Source: Platanthera guangdongensis (Eukaryota; Streptophyta; Magnoliopsida; Asparagales; Orchidaceae). From it: DNA of 64,000 bases. Below the pieces are notes generated by a model. The model did not search any database and was not told where the DNA came from. It saw only the letters and a list, made by a program, of their open reading frames with translations. Made by a program: the position numbers and the translations under genes. Below are positions 42,438 to 54,718 of this stretch, one piece after another; position 1 is the stretch's first letter; each line of letters starts with the position of its first letter. The DNA lies in contig CM077158.1 of assembly GCA_039583875.1 (NCBI GenBank), positions 119,285,900-119,349,899 of the forward strand, written 5' to 3'.

Positions 42438-43304
42438 AGAGGTAGACGACCGAGAAGAGGCAGAGGCCGAAGAAGGAGCATCACCGAAAGGGCGAAGATG
42501 AGAATGTTTCTGTCAGCAGGGGTCAACAGAGTGGCCGGTACGACCACAGTGAGAGCAGAGGAACCGGGATGAACCCCGTCCGCCGGAGTGGCCGCAGCCA
42601 CTGGGTCCCCCCCCCCCCCTCTGAGCCTGGTGAGCAAAGGAGTCCCGGGAAGGGGGAGAGGCCAACAGAGGACGCTGGAGCAGCGAAGTAACAGCGACAA
42701 TGCGAGCCGCAGTGGCATCCAAAGTAGGAGATTCCGCCTCACCCAAGATCTGCTGGCGGATCATATCATAAGAATCGGGAAGACAAAGAAGATAATAAAC
42801 AACCAGGTGTTCCTGGAAGTGTTTGTGCTGTTCGGCCAAGTCCACGGAGAAGGGGCGATTCTGGAGGATTTCAGCACCAAGAGCCTGAACCTACTGATAA
42901 GCCGCAGCAGGAGACATGGAAGGGCGGGCGAAGAGGTCCGCATAGAGAGTATAAATGCGGGACGTCTGGCCCCCCTTCGAATAGAGAGCAGCGAGGTGAA
43001 GCCAGGCGGCCTTGACCGTCTCATCATGGCGAATGACGGGAAGGCACTCATCAGAAAGGCTATTGGCCAGCCAGGTGCGGACAAGAGCATCACTCGCATC
43101 CCAGTCATCAAACTCAGGAGAGGTACGAGGAGGAGGGTCATCGGTGAGGTGATGATGCTTGCGTTGAGAGCGAAGGAGAAAAGTGAAAGAAATGCTCCAA
43201 TCAGGATAGTTGGAGCCAACAAGCTTAGAAAGGGTGCCAAGGTTGCCCGAAGGAGGAGGTGGAGAAGGAGCTGTAGGAGTAGTGGTGAGACCGGAAGTAG
43301 TCAT
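42438..43304 (-). pseudogene. gag: D gag
   Basis: ATG at 43304 starts MTTSGLTTTPTAPSPPPP, followed by a copia-type gag domain (LVGSNYPDWSISFTFLL, DECLPVIRHDETVKAAWLHL) and the knuckle CSHCGRTGHSVDPC near 42540. TAG at 42893-42891 interrupts it after PAAAYQ, and TGA at 42515-42513 separates the knuckle from the protease. Otherwise gag and pol appear to share one frame. Confidence 0.88.
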
Positions 43305-43749
43305 AGAACACAGCAAGAAACCGTAGTGGATAAAAAATGAAGAAGTCACGCGAACACAAGCGGCTAGAAAGCAGTCAAAGGCACAGCGTGGAAGAGGTCG
43401 CGCGGACTGAAAAGGCCGAGCGAACAGAAGAGAAGAGGAGGCAAGACTAGGAAGTCGCAGGTCGGGCGAACAGAAACAGGCCGCAACGACTAGGAAGTCG
43501 GAGAGGCAAGAAGGAACCAGGAGCGCGGCGACAAAGAAACAGGTCGCGGCGACGAATAATAGTAGGAGAAGAGAACCAAGGATAAGCAAGCCGCGCGAAC
43601 AGGGCAGCGGACAGAAACAAGCCGTGCGAACAGGGCAGCAGATAGAAGAGAAGGCAAGCCGCGAGACAGGTCGCAGAAAGCGGAAAACAAGCCGCGAGAA
43701 GCAGAGAGCGCACACAATCAGGAGGAAATGACCGTGTCCTCTGATACCA
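43305..43749 (-). other. D 5' leader with degenerate GC-rich repeats
   Basis: Between primer site and gag, short imperfect repeats of GCGCGAACAGGGCAGCGGACAG and similar words (plus strand) fill about 43400-43690. They make leucine/alanine-rich ORFs on the minus strand which I do not call genes. They may fold as RNA and could serve packaging, which is inference only. Confidence 0.6.
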
Positions 43750-44121
43750 TGTAGAAAGTAGCGAATAAGAAAGAATAAACGGATAGACTTTTGAATAATT
43801 GAAATTTTATTATCCAAAAAAGATATCATTTACAAAGGTATGACCTCCCTTATATAGAATGGAGGAGATATGAGAGAGTATAAACAAACAATGTGGGACT
43901 AAACATGTACAGGGCAGATCGGCTAGAAATAAAGGAGACCGCATAGGCCGCTCAGTTAGACAAATGGGTTAACCGCACGACAACTCTAGCAGGATAAGAA
44001 CAGGCCGCACTGAGAGTCCGATAGACCGCCCGGTCTCCAAGCACCAGAGGAGACCGCCAGACCGCTCGGTCAACAACCCGCCAGACAAGACCGCAAGGCC
44101 GCCCGGTCTAATACTTCAACA
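43750..44121 (-). repeat. D 5' LTR
   Basis: 372 bp, TGTAGAAAGTAG to TTCAACA, next to the primer site CTCTGATACCA at 43739-43749. Same palindromes as the other copy (near 44022-44108). Confidence 0.95.
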
Positions 44122-46659
44122 AGGTGGAGAAGGGATCCAATGATGCTTCTGTATTTGGTTTCATCGAAAGGTTTACCTTTCTCATCCTTATCCAGAGACA
44201 TAGTGGATCCCATTGGAGTCCTCATAGAGGTTGCATTCTCCAAACCGAATTTCTTGAGGAGTTCATTTGTGAACTTCGTCTGAGAGATGAAGATGCCATC
44301 CTCAGACTGTTTCACTTGAAGTCCCAAGAAATACTTTAGCTCTCCCATACTGATCATTTCAAACTTTCCCTGCATATGTTTAGAAAACGTTTTGCAAAGA
44401 TTGTTGTCCGTTGACCCGAATATAATGTCATCGACATAGATTTGCACCAGCAAAATCTTGCCTTTGACTTCCCTGAGAAACAATGTCTTATCTATTTTAC
44501 CTCTAGAGAACTTATTCTCAAGAAAAAAAACTAGATAAAGTCTCATACCAAGCTCGTGGAGCTTGTTTTAAAGCATATAGAGCTTTATTAAAAAAATATA
44601 CATGATTGGGATAAGTAGGATTGACAAAACCTGAGGTTTGAGCGACGTATACTTCCTCTTTCAGGTCTCCGTTCAAGAATGCTTATTTCACATCCATTTG
44701 ATAGACTGTGAATCCTTTGTGCGAAGCATACGCAAGGAACAATCTGATTGCCTCGAGCCTTGCCACTGGTGCAAAGGTCTGGTCAAAGTCAATCCCCTCC
44801 TCCTGTCTGTAACCTTGAGACACCAGCCTGGCCTTGTTCTTTATGATGACACCATGTTCATCCAGTTTGTTTTTGAAGATCCACTTGGTGCCAATTACAT
44901 TTTGCTTTTGTGGTCTGGGAACCAGCGTCCAAACGTTGCATCGTTCGAATTGATGCAGTTCATCTTGCATGGCCAAAATCCATGCCGCATCTTTGTTCGC
45001 CTCGTCGAACTTCTTGGGCTCAACCTGTGACAGGAAGCTAAGATGCAAACTCTCGTTAATAGTACCTCTTCGAGTTCTAACACCGTCACGAGTATCTCCG
45101 ATGATCTGATCTCTAGGATGATCCCTCACGTGCCGGAGCTCTAGAAGTCTGGCATCTGGAGCTTCGACTACTTCTTGGGCTTCTCCTTCTTCTAAGAGAT
45201 TTGCTCCATTTTGATCTTCAACATTCCCAGTTGACGTTGAGGTGGAAACATTGACGTACTTAGGAGTTTCATCTTTAGCGATCTCATCGAGACTCAGCTG
45301 TTCAAGTCGTGCACCTGCATCTTCAAGAATACCGCTGGAAGAATTGTTGTTAAGCAAGCTTCCTTCATCAAATACAACATTAATTGATTCTTCTACCACT
45401 AAGGTTTTCTTATTGAAGTCCCTATATGCCCGACTGTGGGAACTATAGCCCATGAATATGCCTTCAAAGCATTTTTCACCAAATTTAGTATGCGGGTACT
45501 TCCCGTTATTGAGTACGTAGCATTTGCAACCAAAGATCCTTAAGTAGGACATGGTTGGTTTCCTGCCTCTTAATAGCTCATAAGGCATCTTATGATGATT
45601 CTTGTTGATCAATGCTCCGTTTTGTACATGACAAGCCGTATTGACCGCCTCTGCCCAGAAGTATTCTGGGAGAGAAGCGACTTTCAACATTGTCGTGCAA
45701 GCTTCAATGAGAGTTCTATTTCTCCTCTCCGCAACTCCATTTTTCTGAGGAGTGCACGGGGAGGAAAACTCATGAAAGATACCTTGTTCTTCACAAAACT
45801 CTGTCATAGCACCAGATTCGAATTCTGTTCAATGGTCACTTCTGATTTTGACCACTAAGAAGTTAAATTCGTTCTGAACCTGCTTGACAAAAGTAGTGAA
45901 GATGTCAAATGTATCTGACTTTCGTTTTAAGAAGAACACCAATGTAAACCGAGAGTGATCATCAGCTATCACTAGCGTATAGGACTTGCCTCCCAAGATA
46001 TGAACTTACATTGGACCAAACAAGTCCATATGCAGAAGATAAAGACATCGGGATGAATCTTTGTCTGCAATGCTCTTAAAGGTAGCCCGAGTCTGTTTGC
46101 CCATCTGGCATGCAGGACAGGGGCTATCTTTGAAGCACTTGATAACAGGAGCATCCCTTAATAAGTTTTTAGAAAACAGCATACTAATTATTTTGAAATT
46201 AATATGTGTCAATCTCTTGTGTCATTGTTCACAAAGAGATGCACTGCCTGTTGCCACTAGGCATACGGGGGTAGATGAATCTAAACTAAGAAAATTTAAG
46301 CAGAAGATATTTCTGCTCCAAATGCCTGTTAATTCCGTCTCAGAAGAGGCACATGAGATTATCAGGCATTTATTCTTGCAGAACTTAACGTCATAATATT
46401 TATCACATAACTGACTTACACTGATCAGGTTATGGTTTAACCCTTCAACATATGCCACGTCGGTGATAGAGATTATACCGTTGGAAATCATACCGTAACC
46501 TCTGGTGACTCCTCGATCTGACCCCCCAAAGATGACTTTGGGTCCATTCTCGACTAGAGTGTAATCACGCAGCAGGCTTCTTGTCCCAGTCATATGCATG
46601 GAGCATCCACTGTCCAAGTACCATATTGGAGTTTTGGTGGCCTTTGGACATTCCTGCAA
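44122..46659 (-). pseudogene. pol: B protease, integrase and RT
   Basis: Protease LDSGCSMHMTG lies near 46605. The GAG-pre-integrase part is HKRLTH, CPACQMGK. Integrase has Asp in MDLFGP (about 46020), Asp in SDH near 45845 and Glu in VAERRNRT near 45730. RT has [30 protein letters not shown] and YVDD (44438-44427). Stops at about 46220, 46004, 45830 and 44683 break an otherwise well-kept frame. Sequence is close to A and A2, as for sister families. Confidence 0.9.
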
Positions 46660-49005
46660 AACAAAATTAATTTCCCTTAGGAACCCAATAGAACTTGGGT
46701 CCTAGATTCTTGGTTAGCACACTCCCCCTCGGGTGGTTAACCCTACGAGTGGTCGGCCTCGCATTGCTAACATAAGGAGTCTCGTTATACCACAGATTAA
46801 ACCAACAATCCACGGCAAAGTGACCGACTTTGCCACAACACCAACAGTCAAATCTGTTATACCTCTTCCTAGGCTGCTGCCTTACCCTGGGAATGGTGGG
46901 TACAGCCGGGGCCTTGGATCTGGAGGTGGAGCATCATAGTGATTGCAGTCACATGACTTCTTCACCTTCTGTTCCTTCAGTATAACAGGCTTGTCTTTTG
47001 GTGCCTGCTTTTTATTATGGTCGCTAGAGAATTGACCATAATTTCCCATGTGGATTTCCTCATAAGGTGCCTTGAAGACACTCTCACCGAAGTTGCGGGG
47101 AAAGGTCCAACCATCATATCGGATCTTTGGCTTTGCAACCGAGGGCCGGAAATGATGACCAAAGGTTGACTCAAAGTCATGTTGGTTGCAGGGAAAGCTA
47201 GGCTTTCTGAACGCAACAGGACTGAGTGGGTCCTTTCCCTTTTAAGCAGCAGAGGCCTTCTTGGCGTCCTTATTCTTTCTCTGGTTCCTGTTTCTCCTGG
47301 ATGAGGAACCAGATACCCCTACATGCCCCAATCCAGCTTCTTTGGCCTGAGCAGAGAATGTATCAACTAATGGAAGAACTGTTTTTGACATAGAGAAGCT
47401 CTTGACGATCTTCCTTTCTGCCGCAAGTTGTCCTTCCAACTTGTCGACTTCCTCCTGCTTAAGATCAAAGAGCTTAAGAGACTCTGAATGCTTTGAAGTC
47501 AGGTCTAGGTGCTCCTGTCGGAGAGAGATCAAATTGGTGATCTCTTCCCTTAGGGAGACACTCTCACCCTTAAGGAATTTTACTTCCTTTTTCTCAGCCT
47601 TCAATCTCTTACGGCACTCCTCGAAAGTGTTGAGCAGAAGCTCATACTTCTCGAGGAGCTCCGCTTCACGGGCCGAAGGACTATCCTTAGGGTCATCATC
47701 CTGAGACTCAGGATTAGATTCAGAGTCGGAGAGAGGGGTGTGAGCTTTTACCTTCCCAGTAAATGGGGGGCATTCTCCTTCTGAGTCGGAGCGACCCACC
47801 AGCCCGAAGTAGGCTTCCTCATCATCACTGGAGTCTTAGGAATCAGACTCACTCAGTGTCTTTGGCTTTTTGGCGATGTAGGTCCTCTCTTTCTTCTTGT
47901 CTCTAGAGGACTTGTGCTCCTCTCCCTTCCCCTTTTCTCTCTTGCCTTGCTGAAAGTCGGCCACGATGTGTCCTGACTTATTGCATCCAAAACAAATAAT
48001 GTTAGAGGAGCGATGTTTGTTCGGTTTAGAAGCATACCTGTCAGAAGAGTAATTTTTCTTCTGATGCCTGGAGGAGGAGCCGTCTCTCTTTCTTTGATTC
48101 CTCATCTTGAGAAACTTCTTGAATTCTCGGGTGATGAGGGAGAAATCTTCCTCAGACAACTCTGAGCTGGAGGAGCATGTCTCGGAGTCCTCCTCCTCAT
48201 CCTTTTTCACGGCACGGTATGAAACCGCACCCTTGCCCTTCCTGGAGTGAATAGATTTTAGGGCCACAGTCTTTTCCTTGGTTGCAGCCTTCTCTGCTTC
48301 TTCTTCTGCTTTCCTGGTGTTCAGTTGGAGCTTATAGGACATCAGCTTCCCAAACAGAATTTGCGGATCTATTTCAGCAAGTCTGCCAAACTCTCGGATG
48401 GCGCAGTTCTTTGTGTCCCATTCCTTAGTAAGGGACCTAAGGAATTTATCATTAAGTTCACCATCAGTGAACACTCTTCCATATCCTTTGAGGGCATTGA
48501 CAATCTTAAGGAAGTTCTCGAAGGTGACTCCGATCTCTTCCTTAGGCCCTTGTCTGAAGGCCTCATATTTCTGGTTCAGGAGGGATCTCCGATCATCCCG
48601 CACTTCATCAGTGCTCTCCATTAGGATAATCAGGCAGTGCCAGATCTCCTTTGTTGTCCTGCAGTTGCAGAAGTTCTGCATCATTGAGTCATCGACCGCG
48701 CTGACCAGAATGTTATGCGCCTTCTTGTCAAGTCCCACCAGCACCATCTCATCCTTGTCCATTTCAGAAATTTTCTTTGGCACTTTCTTGGTAGGATCAA
48801 TGGTGGAGGCCTTAGTGGGGACATAAGATCCCTCCTCCACGATCATGCAGAGTCGGGGATCGACCGCTTCCATGTAGAACCTAATCCTCTCCTTCCAGAT
48901 AGGAAAGTTTAGCCTGGTGCACACTGGGATTTTGCCTGTGTACTTGAGTCTGTCCTTAGTAGAAGTCTGCCTTCTTCTTGACACTCGCGGCAGGAAATTA
49001 CTCAA
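46660..49005 (-). pseudogene. gag: B gag
   Basis: The N-terminal domain (FPIWKERIRFYMEAVDPRL, FLRSLTKEWDTKNCAI) spans 49005-48300. First knuckle CFGCNKSGHIVADF near 47990 has Phe for the last Cys. An acidic linker, a coiled-coil region (47650-47390) and the second knuckle CWCCGKVGHFAVDC near 46830, intact, follow. Stops lie near 47836 and 47240 with frame changes after. No clear ATG follows the primer site, so the start is open. Confidence 0.85.
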
Positions 49006-49047
49006 GGCGTTAACCTATTTGATGAGTAACCTCCCTCTGATACCACT

Positions 49048-50593
49048 TAAAAGTCCACATAGTGTCAACTAGCTTCACCTATTGGGGGGGGGGGGGAATA
49101 GGTGTCTTGCAGCATTTTTGTGGAATTAAAATCGTACCTGCACACGGAAACAAAACAACACAGCACAAAAAGGACACAAGCAATTTATAGTGGTTCCCCA
49201 ATTTGGGTACATCCACTTTCCCCCTTCGATCTATCTCCCAACCAGGGATGACTCAGTCACTTCACCAACAGGATTGAAATCCAATCCTTGCACTAACGGA
49301 AGGAACCCTTCCACACGTAGGAGTCACCACTCCCACAACACGGGTTGCACCCAACCCTTACAACTAGGGACCAATCGGTCCGTTATAGAGAAATTGAAAA
49401 TAGATTGTATAAGAAATACAAACAACTTATGGAGACTAAGGTGTCCCTCTTCGTTCGATGACGTGTTCTTGAAATCAACAAAGAGTCCACGACCCTAGAT
49501 CTCACTTGGAGAGAATCTCCCCGAAACCGGCGGCGGCAAGAAGGGCGGCGGCTTGGTTCTCAGGATCGGCGGCGACAACGGCGTGCTGCGGCTGTTCTTT
49601 GGAGATTCAATCTTCGTAGCAAAGCTAGCAAGATCTACCAACGGTCACACTAGGATCGATCGTCTCGATCGATTCAGAAGGGGAAGGTTTTCCCTATCAA
49701 TGAATCAAGAGACAAAGAATCTCTGGTTAGACGCGTGAGATGCTGTGCTTGGCTGAGCTTCTGTCGCCGGGAGATCTGGAAAAAACCGGCGATCAAAAGT
49801 CGGTGATCCACTGGCACGAGCGGCGATAGCGGCGGAGCAGGTTTCGCGATCTAGGTCACGTCGGCGGCTCCGTGTATTCGTTTTTCGGTATCTTATTTTT
49901 TTTACTGTTCAAAAATACGCGAGTATTTATACAGTAGAATAGTTCTATATGACCGTTGTGGGTCCCACCAGAAGAAACCGTAAAACCGGTTCAAAATTGC
50001 GCCTTAACATTTGATCCGGTCCAGCGAACTTCAGAAATTCGCCTAAGGCAAAATCGGCGAGAATCGAAGGTGATTCTCGTCGATTCGGCGAGAATCGAAG
50101 GTGATTCTCGTCGATTCGGTGAGAATCAGCCAGTGATTCTCGACGATTTTGACTTAGCGACAGATTTGCATGTTCTAATTTAGCCGGATAGAGACGGCGA
50201 GAATTAGCCAGTGATTCTCGACGATTCGGCGAGAATCACTTGGTGATTCTCGTCGATTATTACTTAGATGATTTTTCGTATTTCCACCCATGAGCTGCTC
50301 TTTGACCCATCCTTGCTCCTTGTCTGCTCTTGCATTATCATAGCCCTGTACTTGAAAATAAGTACACTCCAATAGAGAGAGTACACGTAGGCCAACACAC
50401 TGATCTGCTCAACGAGGGATTTCGTCGCGCAGACCCGTATATATTGACCTACTGCACACTGACATTGGTGTGTACTTAGCGTGGAATAACTGCAAGCACA
50501 ACTTGAAGGATTTCATCAAATACATTGTCTATTTACCTTAGCTTGTTCAGGGGCTTCTTCAAATCAGGTACGTTGTGGATACAATACCCAACA
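49048..50593 (-). repeat. B 5' LTR
   Basis: 1546 bp, collinear with the left LTR. The inner end reads TAAAAGTCC where the other copy has TGAAAGTCC. Primer site CTCTGATACCA at 49035-49045 adjoins it. Hairpin array 50055-50262, TATA box (minus) 49931-49923. A 14-base G run lies near 49084. Confidence 0.93.
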
Positions 50594-50598
50594 AGCTC

Positions 50599-50992
50599 TT
50601 ATAGTGTGTTTGTTGAAGATGCAGGTTCAAGATTAAAGGAATTAAGCTTGGATGAGCCAGTTAATGAAAAAGTTCAAGAGTTCATCAAGATCACCACTAC
50701 AACCCAAATTGGAGATGTTTATCATCATGATGAAGATGTCATTCAAGCTGATGAAGTCATTCCAATAATAGAGGATGCTCCAGATGCAAGGACTTTAGAG
50801 CTTAGACACTTGAAGGATCACCTAATTGATCAAATCATAGGAGACCCTCGTGGTGGTGTCAGAACTTGGAGAGGTACAACTAATAAGAATTTGTATTTGA
50901 GTTTTCTCTTACAGGTTAAACCAAAGAAGTTTGAGGAAGCAAATAAGGACGCATCTTGGGTAATGGAAATAGAAGAAGAACTTAATCAGTTC
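50599..50992 (+). pseudogene. pol: Element A integrase-RT linker
   Basis: It continues the frame broken at 36363: VEDAGSRLKELSLDE, then LELRHLKDHLIDQIIGDPRGGVRT and EEANKDASWVMEIEEELNQF, the conserved lead-in to copia RT, also seen in B. It is cut at 50992 by element C and resumes at 60511. Confidence 0.88.
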
Positions 50993-52001
50993 TGTAATGC
51001 CTTGAAACTTAAAAGAGCGACTGGGGACGTTTTGGGCCAGATTGGGAATCTGGTGGTAGGCACACGGCCTGTGACACGGGTGTGTCCCAGGGCGTGTCAG
51101 GCTGGATTCGACGTTTTGGTCGAGAGGTCGACGATTTTGGAGTCGACGATCGTGGAGCAGAGAACACGGCCTGCGACACGGGCGTGTCGCAGGGCGTGTC
51201 AAGGCCGTGTCGACGATCGGCCCAGGCAATTGACGAGTTTCGCTCGACGAAGTGTCGAGTCATGGAACACGGCCTACAACACGGGCGTGTCGCAGGGCGT
51301 GTCGACCCGTGTCGACACTCGTCCCGTGGACTCGACGAATTTTGCTCGATGATGTGTCGAAACAAGGCACACGACCGAGGGCACGGGCGTGTCCATGGCC
51401 GTGTCGTGAGGTCGACGATCTTCGCTCGACGAAGTGTCGAGTGTCGAGACCGTGTACACGGCCTGGAGCCCATGCATGTTGAGGTAGATACGGGCAAGGA
51501 CACGGGCGTGTCCTAGAACCCGTGCAGTTCTCGGGTTGTTTTCGGGATAAATCGATGGGGGTACACGGCCGGCTACACGGCCTTGTCAGGTGGAACACGG
51601 GCGTGTCAGGCCGAACACAGGCATGTTCGATGCCCGTGTGTTGTTCCAGGCACGTCGATTTTGACGGCGAATGAGGCACATGGCCCTGGACATGGGCGTG
51701 TGCTAGGCCGTGTGCGGCCCAGATTGGACATTTCAGTCCCAAATCAAAGCCGTTCGTTTCTTTAATTGGTGATCCAATGGCTGGGGGTTGTTCCTGATGG
51801 GATATACCCAGGATTGGGCCTTAGAAATCCTCACTTTTCATGAGTGGTTATCTTTCTAAAGCTTAGAGAGAGAGGAGAGCCATGGAAGGAAGAAGAAGCT
51901 AAATCCGGCCATTGGAGGAGCTTCGAAGCTCCAAATCGCGAGCCTACTTCAGATCCACAGAGGCGAAGAGAGTGCGGTGCTTTTCATCCACTTACTTTTC
52001 C

Positions 52002-52025
52002 ATGGCGCCAAAGAGAAGCACTAGG
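52002..52025 (+). other. gag: LTR-encoded first gag exon of C
   Basis: ATG in a CCATGGCG context, eight codons ending AGG, then the donor GTAACG at 52026. The acceptor CTATAG|GTG at 53534-53536 joins in frame with gag; the intron would be 1510 bases and would include the PBS. Seven of the eight codons specify the same residues as in A2a. Unspliced, the ORF has 32 residues and ends at 52100. The 3' LTR copy at 59203 keeps the ATG and GTAACG but has GGG for AGG. Confidence 0.66.
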
Positions 52026-52758
52026 GTAACGATCCTCTTCTTGAGCATGTGTAGCTCTCCTTCTTTGCATAGGAAGCCCGCTCCTGCGAGTTTGCGGTGA
52101 GTTGGAGGCGTTCCTTCGGGTAAATATGTGAAGTCCCCGTTGTTTAGAGTCCTTGAGCGAGAACGGACATAGGCATGATGTGTGAAGCCTATCCGGAGAT
52201 GTTGGTATGGATCGGTGATGCTGCATTGCATAATGTCGGAGAAGACTCCATGCTATTGGTTGTTTTTCGGGTTTTCTACATGGTAGATTGCAATAGAGAG
52301 CCTTGGGGATTAACCTAAAGGTGCACCCGGAAAACTGGGCGGATGCGTGATCTTGCCAACTTGGTGGCCTGAGAGCCAACTTGAACATTACCGGGTTATG
52401 TGAAATTTGACGGAAATGGGACTCGGGAGAAGTTTGACCCGCGCAAATGGCTTAAATTGTCGTTGCGATGTGAGCACGGGTTAGATGGAACCGTACCCGT
52501 TCTATGTCGTTCGGTTAAAGAGACCTAAGGGTACGTGGCACTTGCCGTTGGCATAGATTAGGGTCTTCGACGGTCTATGGCTTAAATTGTCGTGACCCAG
52601 GCTAAGAAGACAAAATGCTCATAGGTTTGGCCGTCAAAGTGGCGGTGGTGAGTCCGGAATGTCTATGGCTTTAATTGACGTGACATCGACCGGTTCGCCG
52701 AGAATGTGCCCTGAGAGCACGGGGCGTGTCGTCATGCGAGCCAACGTCTGTGATGAAA

Positions 52759-52761
<3 letters not shown>

Positions 52762-52827
<66 letters not shown>
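52762..52827. repeat. (AT)33 microsatellite
   Basis: 66 bases of AT in the 5' LTR of C. The matching place in the 3' LTR (59963-59974) has six AT units, so it expanded or contracted after insertion. Confidence 0.97.
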
Positions 52828-52829
<2 letters not shown>

Positions 52830-53535
52830 CTCGCTTATGCTAATGAAATGCAGGGAAGGAGCATCGTCGCCCCGAGTTGGGGGCGGGATCGTTATAATTT
52901 GGTCAGCATTGCTGACCGTTGCCTTGTTTTGCCACCGTGTAGTGGATTGTTGCTTGCAGGTGCTGCTGGACCAGGCCTAATTGGAGTGTTTACTGCTTTA
53001 TTCATGTATGACCGGCCTGCGTGCCGTGTTTTGTAAAACATGTAATATGAAGTGAACAATTTTGTAAGGCCTTAAGGCTTGTACTGGTGTATTTATAATA
53101 TTCCTATTTGGTATTAGTGGACATTCATGCTTATGTACTTTGTTCTTTATTGCAACTTATTAATCTGTTTCCACTATAATGCTCTGTGTAGGACGTTATT
53201 ATTAGTTGGATGGTTTCCATGAGTAACCACCCGGTCTGTCTGTAGTATATGGCGTCAGGCCCCGGCCGGACCTACTGCTATATGCTATGCGATGGATAGG
53301 GGGTGTTATAATTTGGTATCAGACTACTGGTTTTGGTTGAGCTTAAGATGAATTCGTGGGAGAATTCTTTTTAAGGGGTGGTGAGCACATGTGTGTGCGT
53401 CATCGTTATAACAGTAAAAGAACCCATGAATGTCCACTTAGGAATGAAATACACGTGTTTGAGGAACCTGCGTGTTCCTATAATTCCTGTTGGCAATTTT
53501 ATTTGGTCGCTTAACGGTATTTTGTACCACTATAG

Positions 53536-54690
53536 GTGACCAGAAGTGGTGTTGGGCCGTCAGAACGTCGAGTTTCTGAGGCTAGCAGTGCACCAGATGT
53601 TGCTCCTGCAACACCTCTATCGGCTGAGAACATACGATTGGTGGCTGAAGCAGTGTTGGCCGTGATAAATGGGCAGCCTGCAAGGAAAATACAGTAGCCC
53701 GCTCCTGGGATGGAGCAAGAAACTCTTCCAGAGGTTGGGCCGAGGAGAGTGGAACAGGTGGTAGTGGAGTCGGTGGTGCCAAGGAGGGCAGCCGAGAGAC
53801 AGCTCAAACATGTCATGAGCTTTAGTCCTCCGGTATTCTCGGGGTTGGGAACCCCATCTCAAGCTGAAGACTGGCTCTTCAGGGTGAAGAGAGTCATGAC
53901 AGCAACAGAGACGGAAGAGTGGCAAATGACCACCATCGCTACGTTCCTTCTGGACGGTGAAGCGCGAATGTGGTGGGAAGGATTGGAGCTGCACCTATTG
54001 AGAGGTAGGAAACTTGTTGATGTCTCGATGGAGGAGTTCTCGAGATTATTCTTGGCTAGATACCTTCCTTCGATGCAGAAGATAGAGTTGGAGAATGAGT
54101 TTCTGAAGTTGGTTCAGGGTGAGAGGAGCGTGGATGAATATCTCCACAAGTTTACTTGTTTGAGTCGATATGCTAGCTCCACCATAGCGGATGAGGAGCG
54201 CAAGACGAATCGATTCTACGAAGGATTGAGAGATGAGTTGAGGTTACTACTCTTGGGGCCGATGACGCAGGGTTTCTTAACCTTGGTCAACACGGCCCGG
54301 TCCTTGGAGAAGGATATGAAGAACGTACAAGCAAAGAAAAGCTTGGGTGATAAGAAGTCTGAATTCAAAGTGCCGACTACTTCAAAGTCCGGCTATCGAA
54401 GGTCCTTCAAGAAGCATAGTACTTCGGGTCCACCTCATTCTGGTGCTTCTTGGGCGAGTACAGGTCGGACCCCGGGCGCATGTTTTACTTGTGGAAAGAC
54501 GGGGCACTTTGCCCGCGATTGTTGGAGCGGATGCCCCAAGTCCGAGAGAAGGCCGGGAGCGACCTATGAAGGGAAGGTCAAGGCGGTGGAGTCGACAGCG
54601 TCCCACTATGCTCTGTCCCAACCAAGGGTGTATAATCTTGGCCAACAGGAGGCCATCAAACAGGCTGATGTGGTGACAGGTACGATTTAA
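53536..54690 (+). pseudogene. gag: C gag, main exon
   Basis: The frame starts at GTG 53536, directly after in-frame TAG, as in A2a. TAG 53695-53697 interrupts it early. From 53710 it is open: FSGLGTPSQAEDWLFRVKR, FLLDGEARMWWEGLEL, MEEFSRLFLARYLPSM, NRFYEGLRDELRLLLL, and one zinc knuckle CFTCGKTGHFARDC near 54480. It ends at TAA 54688. Close in layout to the intact Gag of A2a. Confidence 0.9.
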
Positions 54691-54718
54691 TTTATAGCAA
54701 GTCAATTTCTTTAAATAC

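Larger units (their letters stand above)
38904..44121 (-). mobile_element. Element D: compact Ty1/copia element, minus strand
   Basis: LTRs 38904-39275 and 43750-44121, 372 bp each, TGTAGAAAGTAGCG to TTCAACA. TSD AGGTA (38899-38903) against AGGTG (44122-44126). Primer site TGGTATCAGAG (minus, 43749-43739). PPT GGAGGGGGAG (minus, 39285-39276). 5.2 kb with gag and pol; not Sirevirus-like (no env-like ORF, short LTR, one knuckle). It sits in RT of B, whose frame rejoins. Three stops and one frameshift make it inactive. Confidence 0.95.
36364..50593 (-). mobile_element. Element B: Sirevirus-type Ty1/copia element, minus strand
   Basis: LTRs 36364-37964 and 49048-50593. TSD AGCTC is exact (36359-36363, 50594-50598). 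Primer site on the minus strand at 49045-49035. PPT AAATAGGGGGAGAT before the left LTR. Coding runs from about 49005 down to 38269, interrupted by D. About 9.0 kb without D. Unlike A and A2 it has no env-like ORF: only about 300 bases separate the RNase H stop from the PPT. Confidence 0.94.
50993..53310 (+). repeat. C 5' LTR
   Basis: 2318 bp. Order: palindrome array (51060-51720, GACACGGGCGTGTC type, with TCGACGA words), ATG exon 52002-52025, repeats with GGCTTAAATTGTCGTGA (52448-52600), the AT microsatellite, and the end GGTGTTATA (mutated TTACA). It lacks a 48-bp segment present in the 3' LTR near 60121-60168. Confidence 0.93.

Noticed and set aside
43447..43829. Leucine-rich membrane-like ORFs on the minus strand
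   Set aside because: They lie in the D leader and LTR and come from degenerate GC-rich repeats; no copy-independent support.
52659..53036. ORF with a long Tyr-Ile run
   Set aside because: It is the translated AT microsatellite in the C 5' LTR.
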